From Sphingomonas palmae (GTDB taxonomy: Bacteria > Pseudomonadota > Alphaproteobacteria > Sphingomonadales > Sphingomonadaceae): a DNA stretch of 64,000 nt. The position numbers were made by a program, and so were the translations under genes. The notes beneath the pieces were generated by a model. The model worked only from the letters and a program-made list of their open reading frames with translations, was not told the origin of the DNA and did no database searches. The stretch lies in contig NZ_FNZZ01000007.1 of assembly GCF_900109565.1 (NCBI RefSeq), positions 1 through 64,000 on the forward strand, read 5' to 3'. This document shows, piece after piece, positions 17,335 to 26,810 of this stretch. The stretch's first letter is position 1, and each line of letters opens with the position of its first letter.

Positions 17335-17386
17335 CCTACGAATGCCGGTACCAAAAACCGGTGCCTTACCGCTTGGCGACGCCCCA
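17312..17386 (-). tRNA. tRNA-Gln (anticodon TTG)
   Basis: The 75-nt cloverleaf starts TGGGGCGTCGCCAAGCGG. The anticodon stem CCGGT/ACCGG encloses the loop TTTTGGT with anticodon TTG. The T arm GTTCGAATC is followed by an acceptor stem CGCCCCA pairing with TGGGGCG, discriminator G and encoded CCA. It is the integration target of the island and probably of the element to its left. Confidence 0.97.
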
Positions 17387-17452
17387 ACAGCCTGCGGTTC
17401 ATCGCAGGAGCGGCAGCCTTGCGCCAGCCCGCGATGCACCGCTGACAAGATA

Positions 17453-17539
17453 TGGTGCCCAGAAGAGGACTCGAACCTCCACGACCTTGCGATCGCCAGC
17501 ACCTGAAGCTGGTGCGTCTACCAATTCCGCCATCTGGGC
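17453..17539 (-). tRNA. tRNA-Leu (anticodon CAG)
   Basis: This is an 87-nt class II tRNA with the acceptor stem GCCCAGA/TCTGGGC, a D arm of GGCGGAATTGGTAGACGC, an anticodon stem CCAGC/GCTGG around TTCAGGT (anticodon CAG), a long variable arm, GGTTCGAGTCC in the T arm, and encoded CCA. It lies 66 bp upstream of tRNA-Gln on the same strand; the two may share a transcript. Confidence 0.97.
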
Positions 17540-17715
17540 ACGGGTGGAAGCGCGAACGCTTCCGGGTAGGTCGGCGCCTCTAGTGGAGCGCGGTGAGCCT
17601 TGTCAACGCCTTCGCGAACAGAAAAACGCCGCGCTCGCGTCCGTGCAGCGCGCAGCCTTGTTATTGCACGACCCGCCCGGCTAAAGCGGACGCGGCTTTC
17701 CAGGATCTGCAGTTG

Positions 17716-18675
17716 ATGACTCCTTCGTTGATGACTGGCGTGAACAACAAGCTCGTGACGCTGATCGGCGGCGGCGGCTTTCTCGGCCGCTACGTCGCGC
17801 AGGCGCTGTTGCAGGCAGGCGCGCGCGTCCGCATCGCGCAGCGCGATCCGCGCCGGGCGTTCTTTCTGAAACCGCTGGGAGGCCTGGGGCAGACGCAGTT
17901 CGTTGCCGCCGACGTGACGCGGCCCGACACGATCGCGCGCGCGGTCGAGCATGCCGACGGCGTCGTCAATCTGGTCGGCAGCTTCGCCGGCAACCTGCAG
18001 CGCATCCACGTCGACGGCGCGCGCGCGGTCGCCGAGGCCGCGACCCGAATGGGCATCGGCGCGCTGGTTCACGTGTCCGCGATCGGCGCCGATGCGGAGA
18101 GCGCGTCCAATTACGCCCGCACCAAGGGCGAGGCGGAAACCGCGGTGCGTAATGCTTATGTCAACGCGACGATCCTGCGCCCGTCGACCGTGTTCGGGCG
18201 CGAGGACCAGTTCATCAACCGGTTCGCGGGCATGATCGCGAAGCTGCCGGTCGTGCCCGTGCTGCGCGCCCAAGCCCGGTTTCAGCCGGTCTACGTCGGC
18301 GATGTGGCGAATGCGGTGGTCGCGAGCCTAGGCGACCCAACGCGCTTCGGCGGCGACACGTTCGAGCTCGGCGGCCCCGAGGTGCTCACCATGCTCGAGA
18401 TCCAGCAGCGGATCGCGGCGCATATCGGCCGCAACCCGACCTTCCTTCCCCTGCCCGACGCGGTCGGCGGGCTGCTGGCGAGTGTACCGGGCGGGCCGCT
18501 GACGGGCGACCAGTGGAAGCTGCTCCAGCGCGATTCCGTGGTCTCCGCCGGCAGCGAAGGCCTGACCGCGATGGGCCTCGCGCGCACGCCGTTCGACGCG
18601 GTCGCGCCGGGCTGGCTGGTGCGCTATCGCAAGGCGGGTCGCTTCTCGCTGCTGAGCGACGCCGCCAAGGGCTGA
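17716..18675 (+). CDS. Complex I NDUFA9-like NAD(P)-binding protein
   Basis: This is a protein of about 319 residues of the short-chain/atypical SDR superfamily. The nucleotide-binding motif is VTLIGGGGFLGRYVAQALL near the N-terminus (split: VTLIGGGGFLG and RYVAQALL). VHVSAIGADAESASNYARTK supplies the usual S-x(n)-Y region, with Y replaced in the standard YxxxK sense by NYARTKGEAE. It resembles the accessory subunit NDUFA9 family widespread in alphaproteobacteria, thought to bind NADPH and support NADH dehydrogenase assembly. ATG 17716 or 17731 are both possible. The frame is open from 17593, but that includes the tRNA-Leu flank. uppP follows 32 bp later. Confidence 0.85.
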   Translation: MTPSLMTGVNNKLVTLIGGGGFLGRYVAQALLQAGARVRIAQRDPRRAFFLKPLGGLGQTQFVAADVTRPDTIARAVEHADGVVNLVGSFAGNLQRIHVDGARAVAEAATRMGIGALVHVSAIGADAESASNYARTKGEAETAVRNAYVNATILRPSTVFGREDQFINRFAGMIAKLPVVPVLRAQARFQPVYVGDVANAVVASLGDPTRFGGDTFELGGPEVLTMLEIQQRIAAHIGRNPTFLPLPDAVGGLLASVPGGPLTGDQWKLLQRDSVVSAGSEGLTAMGLARTPFDAVAPGWLVRYRKAGRFSLLSDAAKG

Positions 18676-18707
18676 CGTCGCTACCCCTTCCTACCGGAGA
18701 CGCCCTC

Positions 18708-19514
18708 TTGAACGACCTGCTCACCGCCGTCCTCCTCGGCATCGTCGAGGGGGTGACCGAGTTCCTGCCCGTCTCCTCCACCGGCCATCTCATCTTGGCG
18801 AGCGCGCTGCTCGGTTACGACGAGGCGCACTGGCGACTGTTCAACATCGTGATCCAGCTGGGCGCGATCCTCGCGGTGGTGGTGCTCTACTGGCGGACGT
18901 TCTGGACCGTGCTGCTAGGGCTGTTCCGCCGCGAGGCCGGCCCGATCCGTTTCGTGCGCAACCTGCTAATCGCCTTCGTGCCCGCCGCGGTGATCGGCCT
19001 GGCGCTCAAGAAGCAGATCGAAGCGCTGCTGCTGCAACCGCGCGTCGTCGCGGTGGCGCTGATCGTCGGCGGTCTCGCCATTCTGGTGATCGAACGCGTG
19101 GTGAAACCCGGTACGACGCGCGGCATCGCTGACGTGCCCGCGCGCACCGCGCTCGGCGTCGGCTTCGTCCAGTGCCTGGCGATGGTGCCGGGCGTCAGCC
19201 GGTCGGGTGCGACCATCCTCGGCGCGCTGACGCTGGGTGTCGAGCGGCGCACCGCGGCCGAGTTCAGCTTCTTTCTCGCTATTCCGACGATGCTGGGGGC
19301 GAGCGTGGTCGAGCTCGCCGGGCACCATCACGAACTGATGGCGGGGCAAGGCGCCGGGCTTGGCGCGATCGCCGTTGGCTTCATCGTGTCGTTCATCGTC
19401 GCGTTGCTGGTGGTGCGCTGGTTCGTCGGCATCGTCGGGCGGCACGGCTTCGCACCCTTCGCGTGGTACCGGATCGTCGCGGGTGCCGCGGCTTTATTCC
19501 TGTTGATGCGCTGA
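18708..19514 (+). CDS. uppP: Undecaprenyl-diphosphatase
   Basis: This 268-residue inner-membrane BacA-type phosphatase recycles undecaprenyl pyrophosphate for peptidoglycan synthesis and gives bacitracin resistance. Both signature motifs are present: EGVTEFLPVSSTGH (residues 14-27) and PGVSRSGAT (about 160-168). About eight hydrophobic segments are seen. The start is taken as TTG 18708, which follows a GGAG at 18696-18699 and gives the family's usual N-terminus; no ATG is near. A compact hairpin with T-rich tail follows the stop immediately. Confidence 0.93.
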   Translation: MNDLLTAVLLGIVEGVTEFLPVSSTGHLILASALLGYDEAHWRLFNIVIQLGAILAVVVLYWRTFWTVLLGLFRREAGPIRFVRNLLIAFVPAAVIGLALKKQIEALLLQPRVVAVALIVGGLAILVIERVVKPGTTRGIADVPARTALGVGFVQCLAMVPGVSRSGATILGALTLGVERRTAAEFSFFLAIPTMLGASVVELAGHHHELMAGQGAGLGAIAVGFIVSFIVALLVVRWFVGIVGRHGFAPFAWYRIVAGAAALFLLMR

Positions 19515-19515
19515 T

Positions 19516-19536
19516 GGTCCGCGTCGGACCTTTATT
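19516..19536 (+). terminator. Rho-independent-type terminator after uppP
   Basis: GGTCCG (19516-19521), loop CGT and CGGACC (19525-19530) form a perfect 6-bp stem, followed by TTTATT. It begins two bases after the uppP stop. Confidence 0.7.
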
Positions 19537-19670
19537 GTCTAACGAGTTGCCCTAGAGAAGACTGCAACTCACTAAATGCACTAAATTGGGTCCGACATGA
19601 TGCTTATGTTGTTTGATTTCGCGTGACACCGCGACTTTGATATGAAATTGCGGCGATCGGAGATTGACCG

Positions 19671-21110
19671 ATGGCCGACATGCTTCGTTTCGTTGAACGC
19701 CCGCAAGCCTATCCCGCCAAGCGCGATGCGGAAGCGCGTGCGGAGGATTTTCGCGAGATCGCTGAGCGCTACGCCGTACAGTCGGCCGAGGATCAGTCGG
19801 CGCGCTGCTCGCAGTGCGGCGTGCCGTACTGCTCGGTGCATTGTCCGCTGCACAACCACATTCCCGACTGGCTGCGGCTGACCGCGCAAGGGCGGCTGCG
19901 CGAGGCGTACGAGCTGTCGAACGCGACCTCGACCATGCCCGAGATCTGCGGCCGCATCTGCCCGCAGGACCGCTTGTGCGAAGGCAATTGCGTGATCGAG
20001 TTCACCGGCCACGGCGCGGTGACGATCGGGTCGGTCGAGAAGTTCGTGACCGACAAGGCGTGGGAGGAAGGCTGGGTCGAGCCGCTCGTCCCCGGACCCG
20101 CCCGCGGACAGTCGGTCGGCGTGATCGGCGCGGGGCCGGCGGGGCTGTCGGCGGCGGAGTATCTGCGTGGCCACGGTTACGAGGTCCACGTCTACGACCG
20201 CCACGACCGCGCGGGCGGGCTGCTGACTTACGGCATCCCCGGCTTCAAGCTCGAAAAACCCGTCGTCACCCGCCGTGTCGACCGGTTGAAGGCGGGCGGC
20301 ATCGTCTTCCACGAAGGCTTCGCGGTCGGCGAGGACGCGACGCTCGACGAACTGCGCAGCCGCCACGACGCGGTGCTGATCGCGACCGGCGTGTACAAGG
20401 CGCGCGCAATCGAGGTCGACGGGCACGACGCGGCGGGTGTCGTCGCCGCGCTCGACTATCTCACCGCCTCCAATCGCAAGAGCTTCGGCGACCAGGTGCC
20501 TGAGTTCGAGGACGGCAGCCTCAACGCCGCGGGCAAGCACGTCGTGGTGATCGGCGGCGGCGACACCGCGATGGACTGCGTCCGCACCGCAATCCGCCAG
20601 GGCGCGCGAAGCGTGAAGTGCCTGTACCGCCGCGACCGTGCCAACATGCCCGGCAGCCAGCGCGAGGTCGCGAACGCGGAAGAAGAGGGCGTCGAGTTCG
20701 TCTGGCTCTCCGCCCCCGCCGCCTTCGTCGCGGACGGTGACCGCGTCACCCACGTCCGCGCCAATCGCATGCGGCTGGGCAGCGCCGACGCGAGCGGCCG
20801 TCGCGCGCCCGAGGTAGACCCCGGCGCGGCGGAGGACATGCCCGCCGACCTCGTCATCAAGGCGCTCGGCTTCGATGCGGAGGACTTGCCGCACCTGTGG
20901 GACGCGCCCGAGCTAGGCGTCACGCGCTGGGGCACGGTGCTGGTCGACGCGAAGACGCTGATGACCAGCCTCGACGGCGTGTTCGCCGCCGGCGATATCG
21001 TCCGCGGCGCGAGCCTGGTCGTCTGGGCAATCCGCGACGGCCGCGACGTATCGGCCGCGATGCACAAGTACCTGAAGGCCAAGGCCGCGAACACGAAGGT
21101 GGCAGCATGA
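19671..21110 (+). CDS. gltD: Glutamate synthase (NADPH) small subunit
   Basis: This 479-residue flavoprotein passes electrons from NADPH to the large subunit for glutamate synthesis from glutamine and 2-oxoglutarate. Two cysteine clusters for 4Fe-4S centres lie in the first 110 residues (CSQCGVPYCSVHCP and CGRICPQDRLCEGNC). The FAD site is GVIGAGPAGLSAAEYL near 150 and the NADPH site VVVIGGGDTAMDC near 290. It precedes gltB and overlaps it (ATGA), the reverse of the enteric gltB-gltD order. The 156-bp upstream gap must hold the promoter. Confidence 0.96.
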   Translation: MADMLRFVERPQAYPAKRDAEARAEDFREIAERYAVQSAEDQSARCSQCGVPYCSVHCPLHNHIPDWLRLTAQGRLREAYELSNATSTMPEICGRICPQDRLCEGNCVIEFTGHGAVTIGSVEKFVTDKAWEEGWVEPLVPGPARGQSVGVIGAGPAGLSAAEYLRGHGYEVHVYDRHDRAGGLLTYGIPGFKLEKPVVTRRVDRLKAGGIVFHEGFAVGEDATLDELRSRHDAVLIATGVYKARAIEVDGHDAAGVVAALDYLTASNRKSFGDQVPEFEDGSLNAAGKHVVVIGGGDTAMDCVRTAIRQGARSVKCLYRRDRANMPGSQREVANAEEEGVEFVWLSAPAAFVADGDRVTHVRANRMRLGSADASGRRAPEVDPGAAEDMPADLVIKALGFDAEDLPHLWDAPELGVTRWGTVLVDAKTLMTSLDGVFAAGDIVRGASLVVWAIRDGRDVSAAMHKYLKAKAANTKVAA

Positions 21111-24100
21111 GCGACGCACCCATGACCGACCAGCGCGCATGGCTTGCCGAACACGGCATGTACCGCCCGGAGTTCGAGGGCGACGCGTGCGGTGTCGGGC
21201 TCGTCGCCGCGACCGATGGCAAGCCGTCGCGCCGCGTCGTGCAGTCGGCGATCGATGCGTTGAAGGCGGTGTGGCACCGCGGCGCGGTCGATGCCGATGG
21301 CAAGACGGGCGACGGCGCCGGGCTTCACGTCGATCTGCCGGTGCGCTTCTTCGACGATTGTGTCGCCGCCTCGGGCCACAAGCTGCTGCCCAATCGGCTC
21401 GCGGTCGGCATGGTGTTCCTGCCGCGCACCGATCTGGGCGCGCAGGAGACGTGCCGCACGATCGTCGAGGCGGAGATGATCGAGGCGGGCTACACCATCT
21501 ATGGCTGGCGCCAGGTGCCGGTCGATGTGTCGGTGATCGGCGCCAAGGCGCAGCTGACGCGCCCCGAGATCGAGCAGATCATGATCGCGGGTCCGCTACC
21601 CGATGCGGTCAGCGCCGACGAGTTCGAGAAGAACCTCTACCTCGTCCGCCGCCGGATCGAGAAGCGCGTCATCGCGGCGCAGATCCAGGGCTTCTACGTA
21701 TGCTCGCTGTCGTGCCGCTCGATCATCTACAAGGGGCTGTTCCTCGCCGAGAGCCTGTCGGTCTTCTACCCCGACCTCACCGATCAGCGGTTCGAGAGCC
21801 GCGTCGCGATCTTTCACCAGCGTTATTCGACCAACACCTTCCCGCAATGGTGGCTGGCGCAACCGTTCCGCTGCCTGGCGCACAACGGCGAGATCAACAC
21901 GGTTCGCGGCAACAAGAACTGGATGCTCTCCCACGAGATCCGCATGGCCTCGATCGCGTTCGGCGAGCATTCGGAGGACATCAAGCCGGTGATTCCCGCG
22001 GGCGCATCGGACACCGCCGCGCTCGATGCGACGTTCGAGGCGATCTGCCGTTCCGGGAGAGACGCACCCACCGCCAAGCTGATGCTGGTACCCGAGGCAT
22101 GGCAGGCGGGCGGCGACACGCCCGACGCGCATATCGCGATGTACCAGTATCTGGCATCCGTGATGGAGCCGTGGGACGGCCCCGCGGCGCTGGCGATGAC
22201 CGATGGGCGCTGGGCAGTCGGCGGCGTCGACCGCAACGCACTGCGCCCTTTGCGCTATACGCAGACCGCCGACGGGTTGCTCATCATCGGCTCCGAGGCG
22301 GGAATGGTGGTGGTGCCCGAGAGCACGGTGGTCGCAAAGGGCCGGCTGGGTCCGGGGCAGATGATCGCGGTCGATCTGCTTGAGGGCCGCGTGCTGCGCG
22401 ATCGCGAGATCAAGGACAAGATCGCCGCCGAGCACGATTATGCCGCGATGATCGGCGAGTTCTCTGCGATCGACGACCTGCCCCCTGCCCCCGCCGACAG
22501 CACCATGCGCTACGACCGCGCCGAGCTGGCGCGGCGGCAGGTCGCGGCGGGTCAGACGCTCGAGGACATGGAGCTGATCCTGTCGCCGATGGTCGAGACC
22601 GCGAAGGAAGCGATCGGATCGATGGGCGACGACACCCCGCTCGCGGTCATCTCCGACAAGCCGCGCCTGATCAGCCAGTTTTTCCGCCAGAACTTCAGCC
22701 AGGTCACCAACCCGCCGATCGACTCGCTTCGCGAGCGCTACGTCATGTCGCTCAAGACGCGCTTCGGCAATCTCGCCAACATCCTCGACACCGAGGATCG
22801 GCGCGAGCGCGTGCTGGTGCTCGACTCGCCCGTGCTGACCGGCGCGCACTGGCACCGGTTGAAGGCCTATTTCGGTTCAAGCGCGGCCGAGATCGACTGC
22901 ACCTTCGAGGCGGGTGGCGGCGCGGAGCGCTTGCGCGCCGCGATCCAGCGCATCCGCAACCAGGCCGAGCAGGCGGTGCGCGAGGGGCGCAGCGAGCTGT
23001 TCCTGACCGACGAGCATATCGGTGAAGACCGCGTCGCGATCCCCGGCGTGCTTGCCGCCGCCGCGGTCCACACGCATCTGGTTCGCCGCGGGCTTCGTTC
23101 CTACGCGTCCGTCAACGTCCGCACCGCCGAATGCCTCGACACGCATTACTACGCCGTGCTGATCGGCGTCGGTGCGACCACGGTGAACGCGTATCTGGCC
23201 GAGGCCGCGATCGTCGACCGGCAGGCGCGCGGCCTGTTCGGGGACTTGAGCCTCGACGACTGCCTGGTCCGCCACAAAAAGGCGATCGAGGAGGGGCTGC
23301 TCAAGATCATGTCGAAAATGGGGATTTCGGTCCTCTCCTCCTATCGCGGCGGCTATAATTTCGAGGCGGTGGGGCTCAGCCGCGCGCTGGTGAACGACCT
23401 GTTCCCCGGCATGCCCGCGAAGATTTCGGGCGAGGGCTACGCCTCGCTCCACGTCAACGCGACCGAGCGGCACGAGGCGGCGTTCGACAGCGCAGTCGCG
23501 ACGCTGCCGATCGGCGGCTTCTACCGCCAGCGCCACACTGGCGAGGCGCACGCTTATTCCGCGCAACTAATGCACCTGCTCCAGACGGCGGTGTCGACCG
23601 ACAGCTATTCGAGCTACCTGCAATTCTCGCGCGGGGTCGCCGACCTGCCGCCGATTTATCTCCGCGACCTGTTCCAGTTCAACTTCCCCGCAGAGGGCGT
23701 CGCGGTTGATCAGGTCGAGGCGATCACCGAAATCCGCAAGCGCTTCGTCACCCCCGGCATGTCGCTCGGCGCGCTGTCGCCCGAGGCGCACGAGACGCTG
23801 GCGATCGCGATGAATCGCATCGGCGCGAAGGCGGTCTCGGGCGAAGGCGGCGAGGACAAGATTCGCTACCAGCCGTACGAGAACGGCGACAACGCCAATT
23901 CGGTCATCAAGCAGATCGCGTCCGGTCGCTTCGGCGTCACCTCCGAATACCTCAACGCCTGCGAGGAGATCGAGATCAAGGTGGCGCAGGGTGCGAAGCC
24001 CGGTGAGGGCGGGCAGCTGCCCGGCTTCAAGGTGACCGAGTTCATCGCGCGGCTCAGGCACTCGACCCCTGGAGTCACGCTCATCTCGCCGCCGCCGCAC

Positions 24101-25633
24101 CACGACATCTACTCGATCGAGGATCTGGCGCAGCTGATCTACGACCTGAAGCAGATCAACCCGCGCGCGCGCGTCTGCGTCAAGCTGGTGTCGTCGGCCG
24201 GCATCGGCACTGTCGCGGCGGGCGTCGCCAAGGCGCACGCCGACGTCATCCTCGTCTCCGGCCATGTCGGTGGGACGGGCGCGAGCCCGCAGACGAGCAT
24301 CAAATATGCGGGCACGCCGTGGGAGATGGGTCTGTCCGAGGTTAACCAGGTCCTCACCCTCAACGGGCTGCGCGGGCGGATCAAGCTGCGCGCCGACGGC
24401 GGATTGAAGACCGGGCGCGACATCGTCATCGCCGCGATCCTCGGCGCGGAGGAGTTCGGCATCGGCACGCTGTCGCTGGTCGCGATGGGCTGCATCATGG
24501 TGCGTCAGTGCCACTCGAACACCTGCCCGGTCGGCGTGTGCACGCAGGACCCGAAGCTGCGCGACAAGTTCGTCGGCACGCCCGAGAAGGTCATCAACCT
24601 GATGACCTTCATCGCCGAGGAAGTGCGCGACATCCTCGCGCGGCTGGGCGTGCGCAGCCTCGACGAGGTGATCGGCCGCACCGAGCTGCTGCGCCAGGTC
24701 AGCCGCGGCGCCGAGCATCTCGACGACCTCGACCTCAACCCGATCCTCGCCAAGGTGGATGCTACCGATGCGGAGCGGCGCTTCTCGCTCTCCACCTTCC
24801 GCAACGAGGTGCCCGACAGCCTCGATGCGCAGATCATCAAGGACGCTGCCCCGGTCTTCTCGCGCGGCGAGAAGATGCAGCTGACCTATTCGGTGCGCAA
24901 CACGCACCGCGCGGTCGGCACGCGGCTGTCGAGCGAGGTCACGCGCCGATTCGGGATGAGCAAGCTCGCCGACGGCCACGTCACCGTCCGCTTGCGCGGT
25001 TCGGCCGGGCAATCGCTCGGCGCGTTCCTGTGCCGCGGCATCACGCTCGAGGTGTTCGGCGACGCCAACGACTACGTCGGCAAGGGGCTGTCGGGCGGCA
25101 CGATCATCGTCCGCCCCGCGGTGTCGTCACCGCTCGCCAGCCAGGACAATACCATCCTCGGCAACACCGTGCTCTACGGCGCCACTGCGGGTCGTCTGCT
25201 CGCGGCGGGACAGGCGGGCGAGCGTTTCGCGGTGCGCAACTCGGGCGCCGACGTCGTGGTCGAGGGCTGCGGCGCGAACGGGTGCGAGTATATGACCGGC
25301 GGCACCGCGGTGGTGCTGGGCGAGGTGGGGCAGAACTTCGGCGCCGGCATGACCGGCGGCATGGCGTTCGTCTACGACGCCGCCGGCCGCTTCGCGCGCA
25401 ACGCCAACCCGGAGAGCATCGTGTGGCAGCGCCTCGCCTCCGAGCACTGGGAGGGGAAGCTGCGCGCGCTGGTCGAGGCGCACGCGCGCGCGACCGACAG
25501 CCGCTGGTCTAAGGGATTGCTGGAAGACTGGGACGCCGCGCTCGCGCATTTCTGGCAGGTGGTGCCGAAGGAAATGCTCACCCGCCTGTCCTACCCGCTT
25601 GACGACAGCGTCGAACTCGTCGCGGCGGAATAG
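21107..25633 (+). CDS. gltB: Glutamate synthase (NADPH) large subunit
   Basis: This is a 1508-residue enzyme. The start ATG 21107 overlaps the gltD stop. A 27-residue propeptide should be cleaved to expose Cys28 (DACGVGLVAA), the glutamine amidotransferase nucleophile. The central and FMN-binding synthase domains follow (GEGGEDKIRYQPY, GHVGGTGASPQTS). The 3Fe-4S cysteines are in CIMVRQCHSNTCPVGVC near residue 1130. The C-terminal beta-helix GXGXG domain has many glycine repeats (GANGCEYMTGGTAVVLGEVG). Length and domains are complete. A strong hairpin follows the stop. Confidence 0.97.
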   Translation: MSDAPMTDQRAWLAEHGMYRPEFEGDACGVGLVAATDGKPSRRVVQSAIDALKAVWHRGAVDADGKTGDGAGLHVDLPVRFFDDCVAASGHKLLPNRLAVGMVFLPRTDLGAQETCRTIVEAEMIEAGYTIYGWRQVPVDVSVIGAKAQLTRPEIEQIMIAGPLPDAVSADEFEKNLYLVRRRIEKRVIAAQIQGFYVCSLSCRSIIYKGLFLAESLSVFYPDLTDQRFESRVAIFHQRYSTNTFPQWWLAQPFRCLAHNGEINTVRGNKNWMLSHEIRMASIAFGEHSEDIKPVIPAGASDTAALDATFEAICRSGRDAPTAKLMLVPEAWQAGGDTPDAHIAMYQYLASVMEPWDGPAALAMTDGRWAVGGVDRNALRPLRYTQTADGLLIIGSEAGMVVVPESTVVAKGRLGPGQMIAVDLLEGRVLRDREIKDKIAAEHDYAAMIGEFSAIDDLPPAPADSTMRYDRAELARRQVAAGQTLEDMELILSPMVETAKEAIGSMGDDTPLAVISDKPRLISQFFRQNFSQVTNPPIDSLRERYVMSLKTRFGNLANILDTEDRRERVLVLDSPVLTGAHWHRLKAYFGSSAAEIDCTFEAGGGAERLRAAIQRIRNQAEQAVREGRSELFLTDEHIGEDRVAIPGVLAAAAVHTHLVRRGLRSYASVNVRTAECLDTHYYAVLIGVGATTVNAYLAEAAIVDRQARGLFGDLSLDDCLVRHKKAIEEGLLKIMSKMGISVLSSYRGGYNFEAVGLSRALVNDLFPGMPAKISGEGYASLHVNATERHEAAFDSAVATLPIGGFYRQRHTGEAHAYSAQLMHLLQTAVSTDSYSSYLQFSRGVADLPPIYLRDLFQFNFPAEGVAVDQVEAITEIRKRFVTPGMSLGALSPEAHETLAIAMNRIGAKAVSGEGGEDKIRYQPYENGDNANSVIKQIASGRFGVTSEYLNACEEIEIKVAQGAKPGEGGQLPGFKVTEFIARLRHSTPGVTLISPPPHHDIYSIEDLAQLIYDLKQINPRARVCVKLVSSAGIGTVAAGVAKAHADVILVSGHVGGTGASPQTSIKYAGTPWEMGLSEVNQVLTLNGLRGRIKLRADGGLKTGRDIVIAAILGAEEFGIGTLSLVAMGCIMVRQCHSNTCPVGVCTQDPKLRDKFVGTPEKVINLMTFIAEEVRDILARLGVRSLDEVIGRTELLRQVSRGAEHLDDLDLNPILAKVDATDAERRFSLSTFRNEVPDSLDAQIIKDAAPVFSRGEKMQLTYSVRNTHRAVGTRLSSEVTRRFGMSKLADGHVTVRLRGSAGQSLGAFLCRGITLEVFGDANDYVGKGLSGGTIIVRPAVSSPLASQDNTILGNTVLYGATAGRLLAAGQAGERFAVRNSGADVVVEGCGANGCEYMTGGTAVVLGEVGQNFGAGMTGGMAFVYDAAGRFARNANPESIVWQRLASEHWEGKLRALVEAHARATDSRWSKGLLEDWDAALAHFWQVVPKEMLTRLSYPLDDSVELVAAE

Positions 25634-25640
25634 GCGATCG

Positions 25641-25668
25641 CGTGCGTCGTCCACGCGGATGACGCACG
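25641..25668 (+). terminator. Hairpin terminator after gltB
   Basis: CGTGCGTCGTCC (25641-25652) pairs with GGATGACGCACG (25657-25668) over 12 bp including one G-T pair, with loop ACGC. It lies 8 bp after the gltB stop. No long T-run follows. Confidence 0.65.
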
Positions 25669-25749
25669 CACCCACCTTTCGCCTCAAACCCGCCGCCGCA
25701 TGCTATCCGCGGCCTTGCCCGCCACGGCAGTCCCGCTATTCACCATCAT

Positions 25750-26421
25750 ATGTGGCAGTTGCACCAATTCACCCTGTGTCCGTTCACCCGCAAGGTGCGC
25801 ACGCTGCTCAATGAAAAGGACGTCGGCTACCAACTGGTGCGCGAGCATCCGTGGGAGCGGCGGGACGACTTCCTGCACATGAACCCCGCCGGGCAGACAC
25901 CGGTAATGGTCGAGCCGAACAAGGGCGAGGTGCTGATCGATTCGCTGGCGATCTGCGAGTATTTCGAGGAAACGGTCGACCGCGCCGCGATGATCAACGG
26001 CTCGTCAGCCAATCGCGCCGAGATCCGCCGGCTGGTCACCTGGTTCGACACCTTCTTCTACCGCGACGTGACGCAGCCGCTCTTGGAAGAGCGGATGCTC
26101 AACCGGCTGGTCCACCGCACCGCGCCCAACGCATCACGATTGCGTGAGGCGATGAAGTCGTCGGTCGGGCACCTCGACTATATCGATTACCTGCTCGACC
26201 ACCGCAAATGGATCGCGGGCGCGACGATCAGCCTCGCCGACCTCGCCGCCGCGTCGCAGGTCTCGGTCGCGGATTATCTGGGCGGAATCGACTGGACCGG
26301 GCACGCGCATGCCAAGGCATGGTATTCCGCGTTCAAGAGCCGCCGCAGCTTTCGCCCGCTCCTCACCGAACGCGTCAGCGGGATCGAGCCGCCGAGCTAT
26401 TACGAGAACCCGGATTTCTGA
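25750..26421 (+). CDS. Glutathione S-transferase family protein
   Basis: This 223-residue cytosolic protein has a thioredoxin-fold N-terminal domain (FTLCPFTRKVRTLLNEK, Cys10 at the usual active-site turn; then NPAGQTPVMVE with the cis-proline region and DSLAICEYFEE binding the glutathione glutamyl group). An all-helical C-terminal domain follows (ISLADLAAASQVSVADYLG). The substrate is unknown. It is separated from csaA by only 13 bp, so the two may be cotranscribed. Confidence 0.9.
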   Translation: MWQLHQFTLCPFTRKVRTLLNEKDVGYQLVREHPWERRDDFLHMNPAGQTPVMVEPNKGEVLIDSLAICEYFEETVDRAAMINGSSANRAEIRRLVTWFDTFFYRDVTQPLLEERMLNRLVHRTAPNASRLREAMKSSVGHLDYIDYLLDHRKWIAGATISLADLAAASQVSVADYLGGIDWTGHAHAKAWYSAFKSRRSFRPLLTERVSGIEPPSYYENPDF

Positions 26422-26434
26422 CGCCGAGGGATTG

Positions 26435-26806
26435 ATGCACGTCACCAACGACCCTGACGCGCCCGCCGCCGATGCCATCACCTTCGACGACTTCATGCGC
26501 GTCGACGTGCGCGTCGGCACCATCCTAGCGGTCGATCCATTCCCGGAGGCGCGCAAGCCCGCCTTCAAGCTGACCATCGACTTCGGTGATACGATCGGCG
26601 TCAAACGCTCCTCGGCGCAGATCACCGTCCGCCACACCGCCGACGAACTGGTCGGGCGTCAGGTCGCGGCCGTGGTCAACTTTCCCCCGCGCCAGATCGG
26701 ACCGATGATGTCAGAGGTGCTGACGCTCGGCTTCCCCGATGCGGACGGCGCGGTGGTGCTCGTCTCACCCGCGCACCCGGTGCCGAACGGCGGGCGACTG
26801 TTCTAG
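26435..26806 (+). CDS. csaA: tRNA-binding protein, CsaA-like
   Basis: This is a 123-residue single OB-fold protein of the tRNA-binding domain family. Typical stretches are FDDFMRVDVRVGTILAV, FKLTIDFGDTIGVKRSSAQI and the end VLVSPAHPVPNGGRLF. CsaA proteins have chaperone-like, export-related activity and bind tRNA-like structures. ATG 26435 was chosen: it lies shortly after the GST stop, and upstream in-frame starts would overlap that gene deeply. It is convergent with the LysR gene. Confidence 0.88.
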   Translation: MHVTNDPDAPAADAITFDDFMRVDVRVGTILAVDPFPEARKPAFKLTIDFGDTIGVKRSSAQITVRHTADELVGRQVAAVVNFPPRQIGPMMSEVLTLGFPDADGAVVLVSPAHPVPNGGRLF

Positions 26807-26810
26807 CACC

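Noticed and set aside
17306..17506. Small plus-strand frame across the two tRNA genes
   Set aside because: It is antisense translation of tRNA-Gln and tRNA-Leu.
19581..20894. 437-codon open frame antisense to gltD
   Set aside because: Shadow of gltD; no ribosome site and no recognisable domain.
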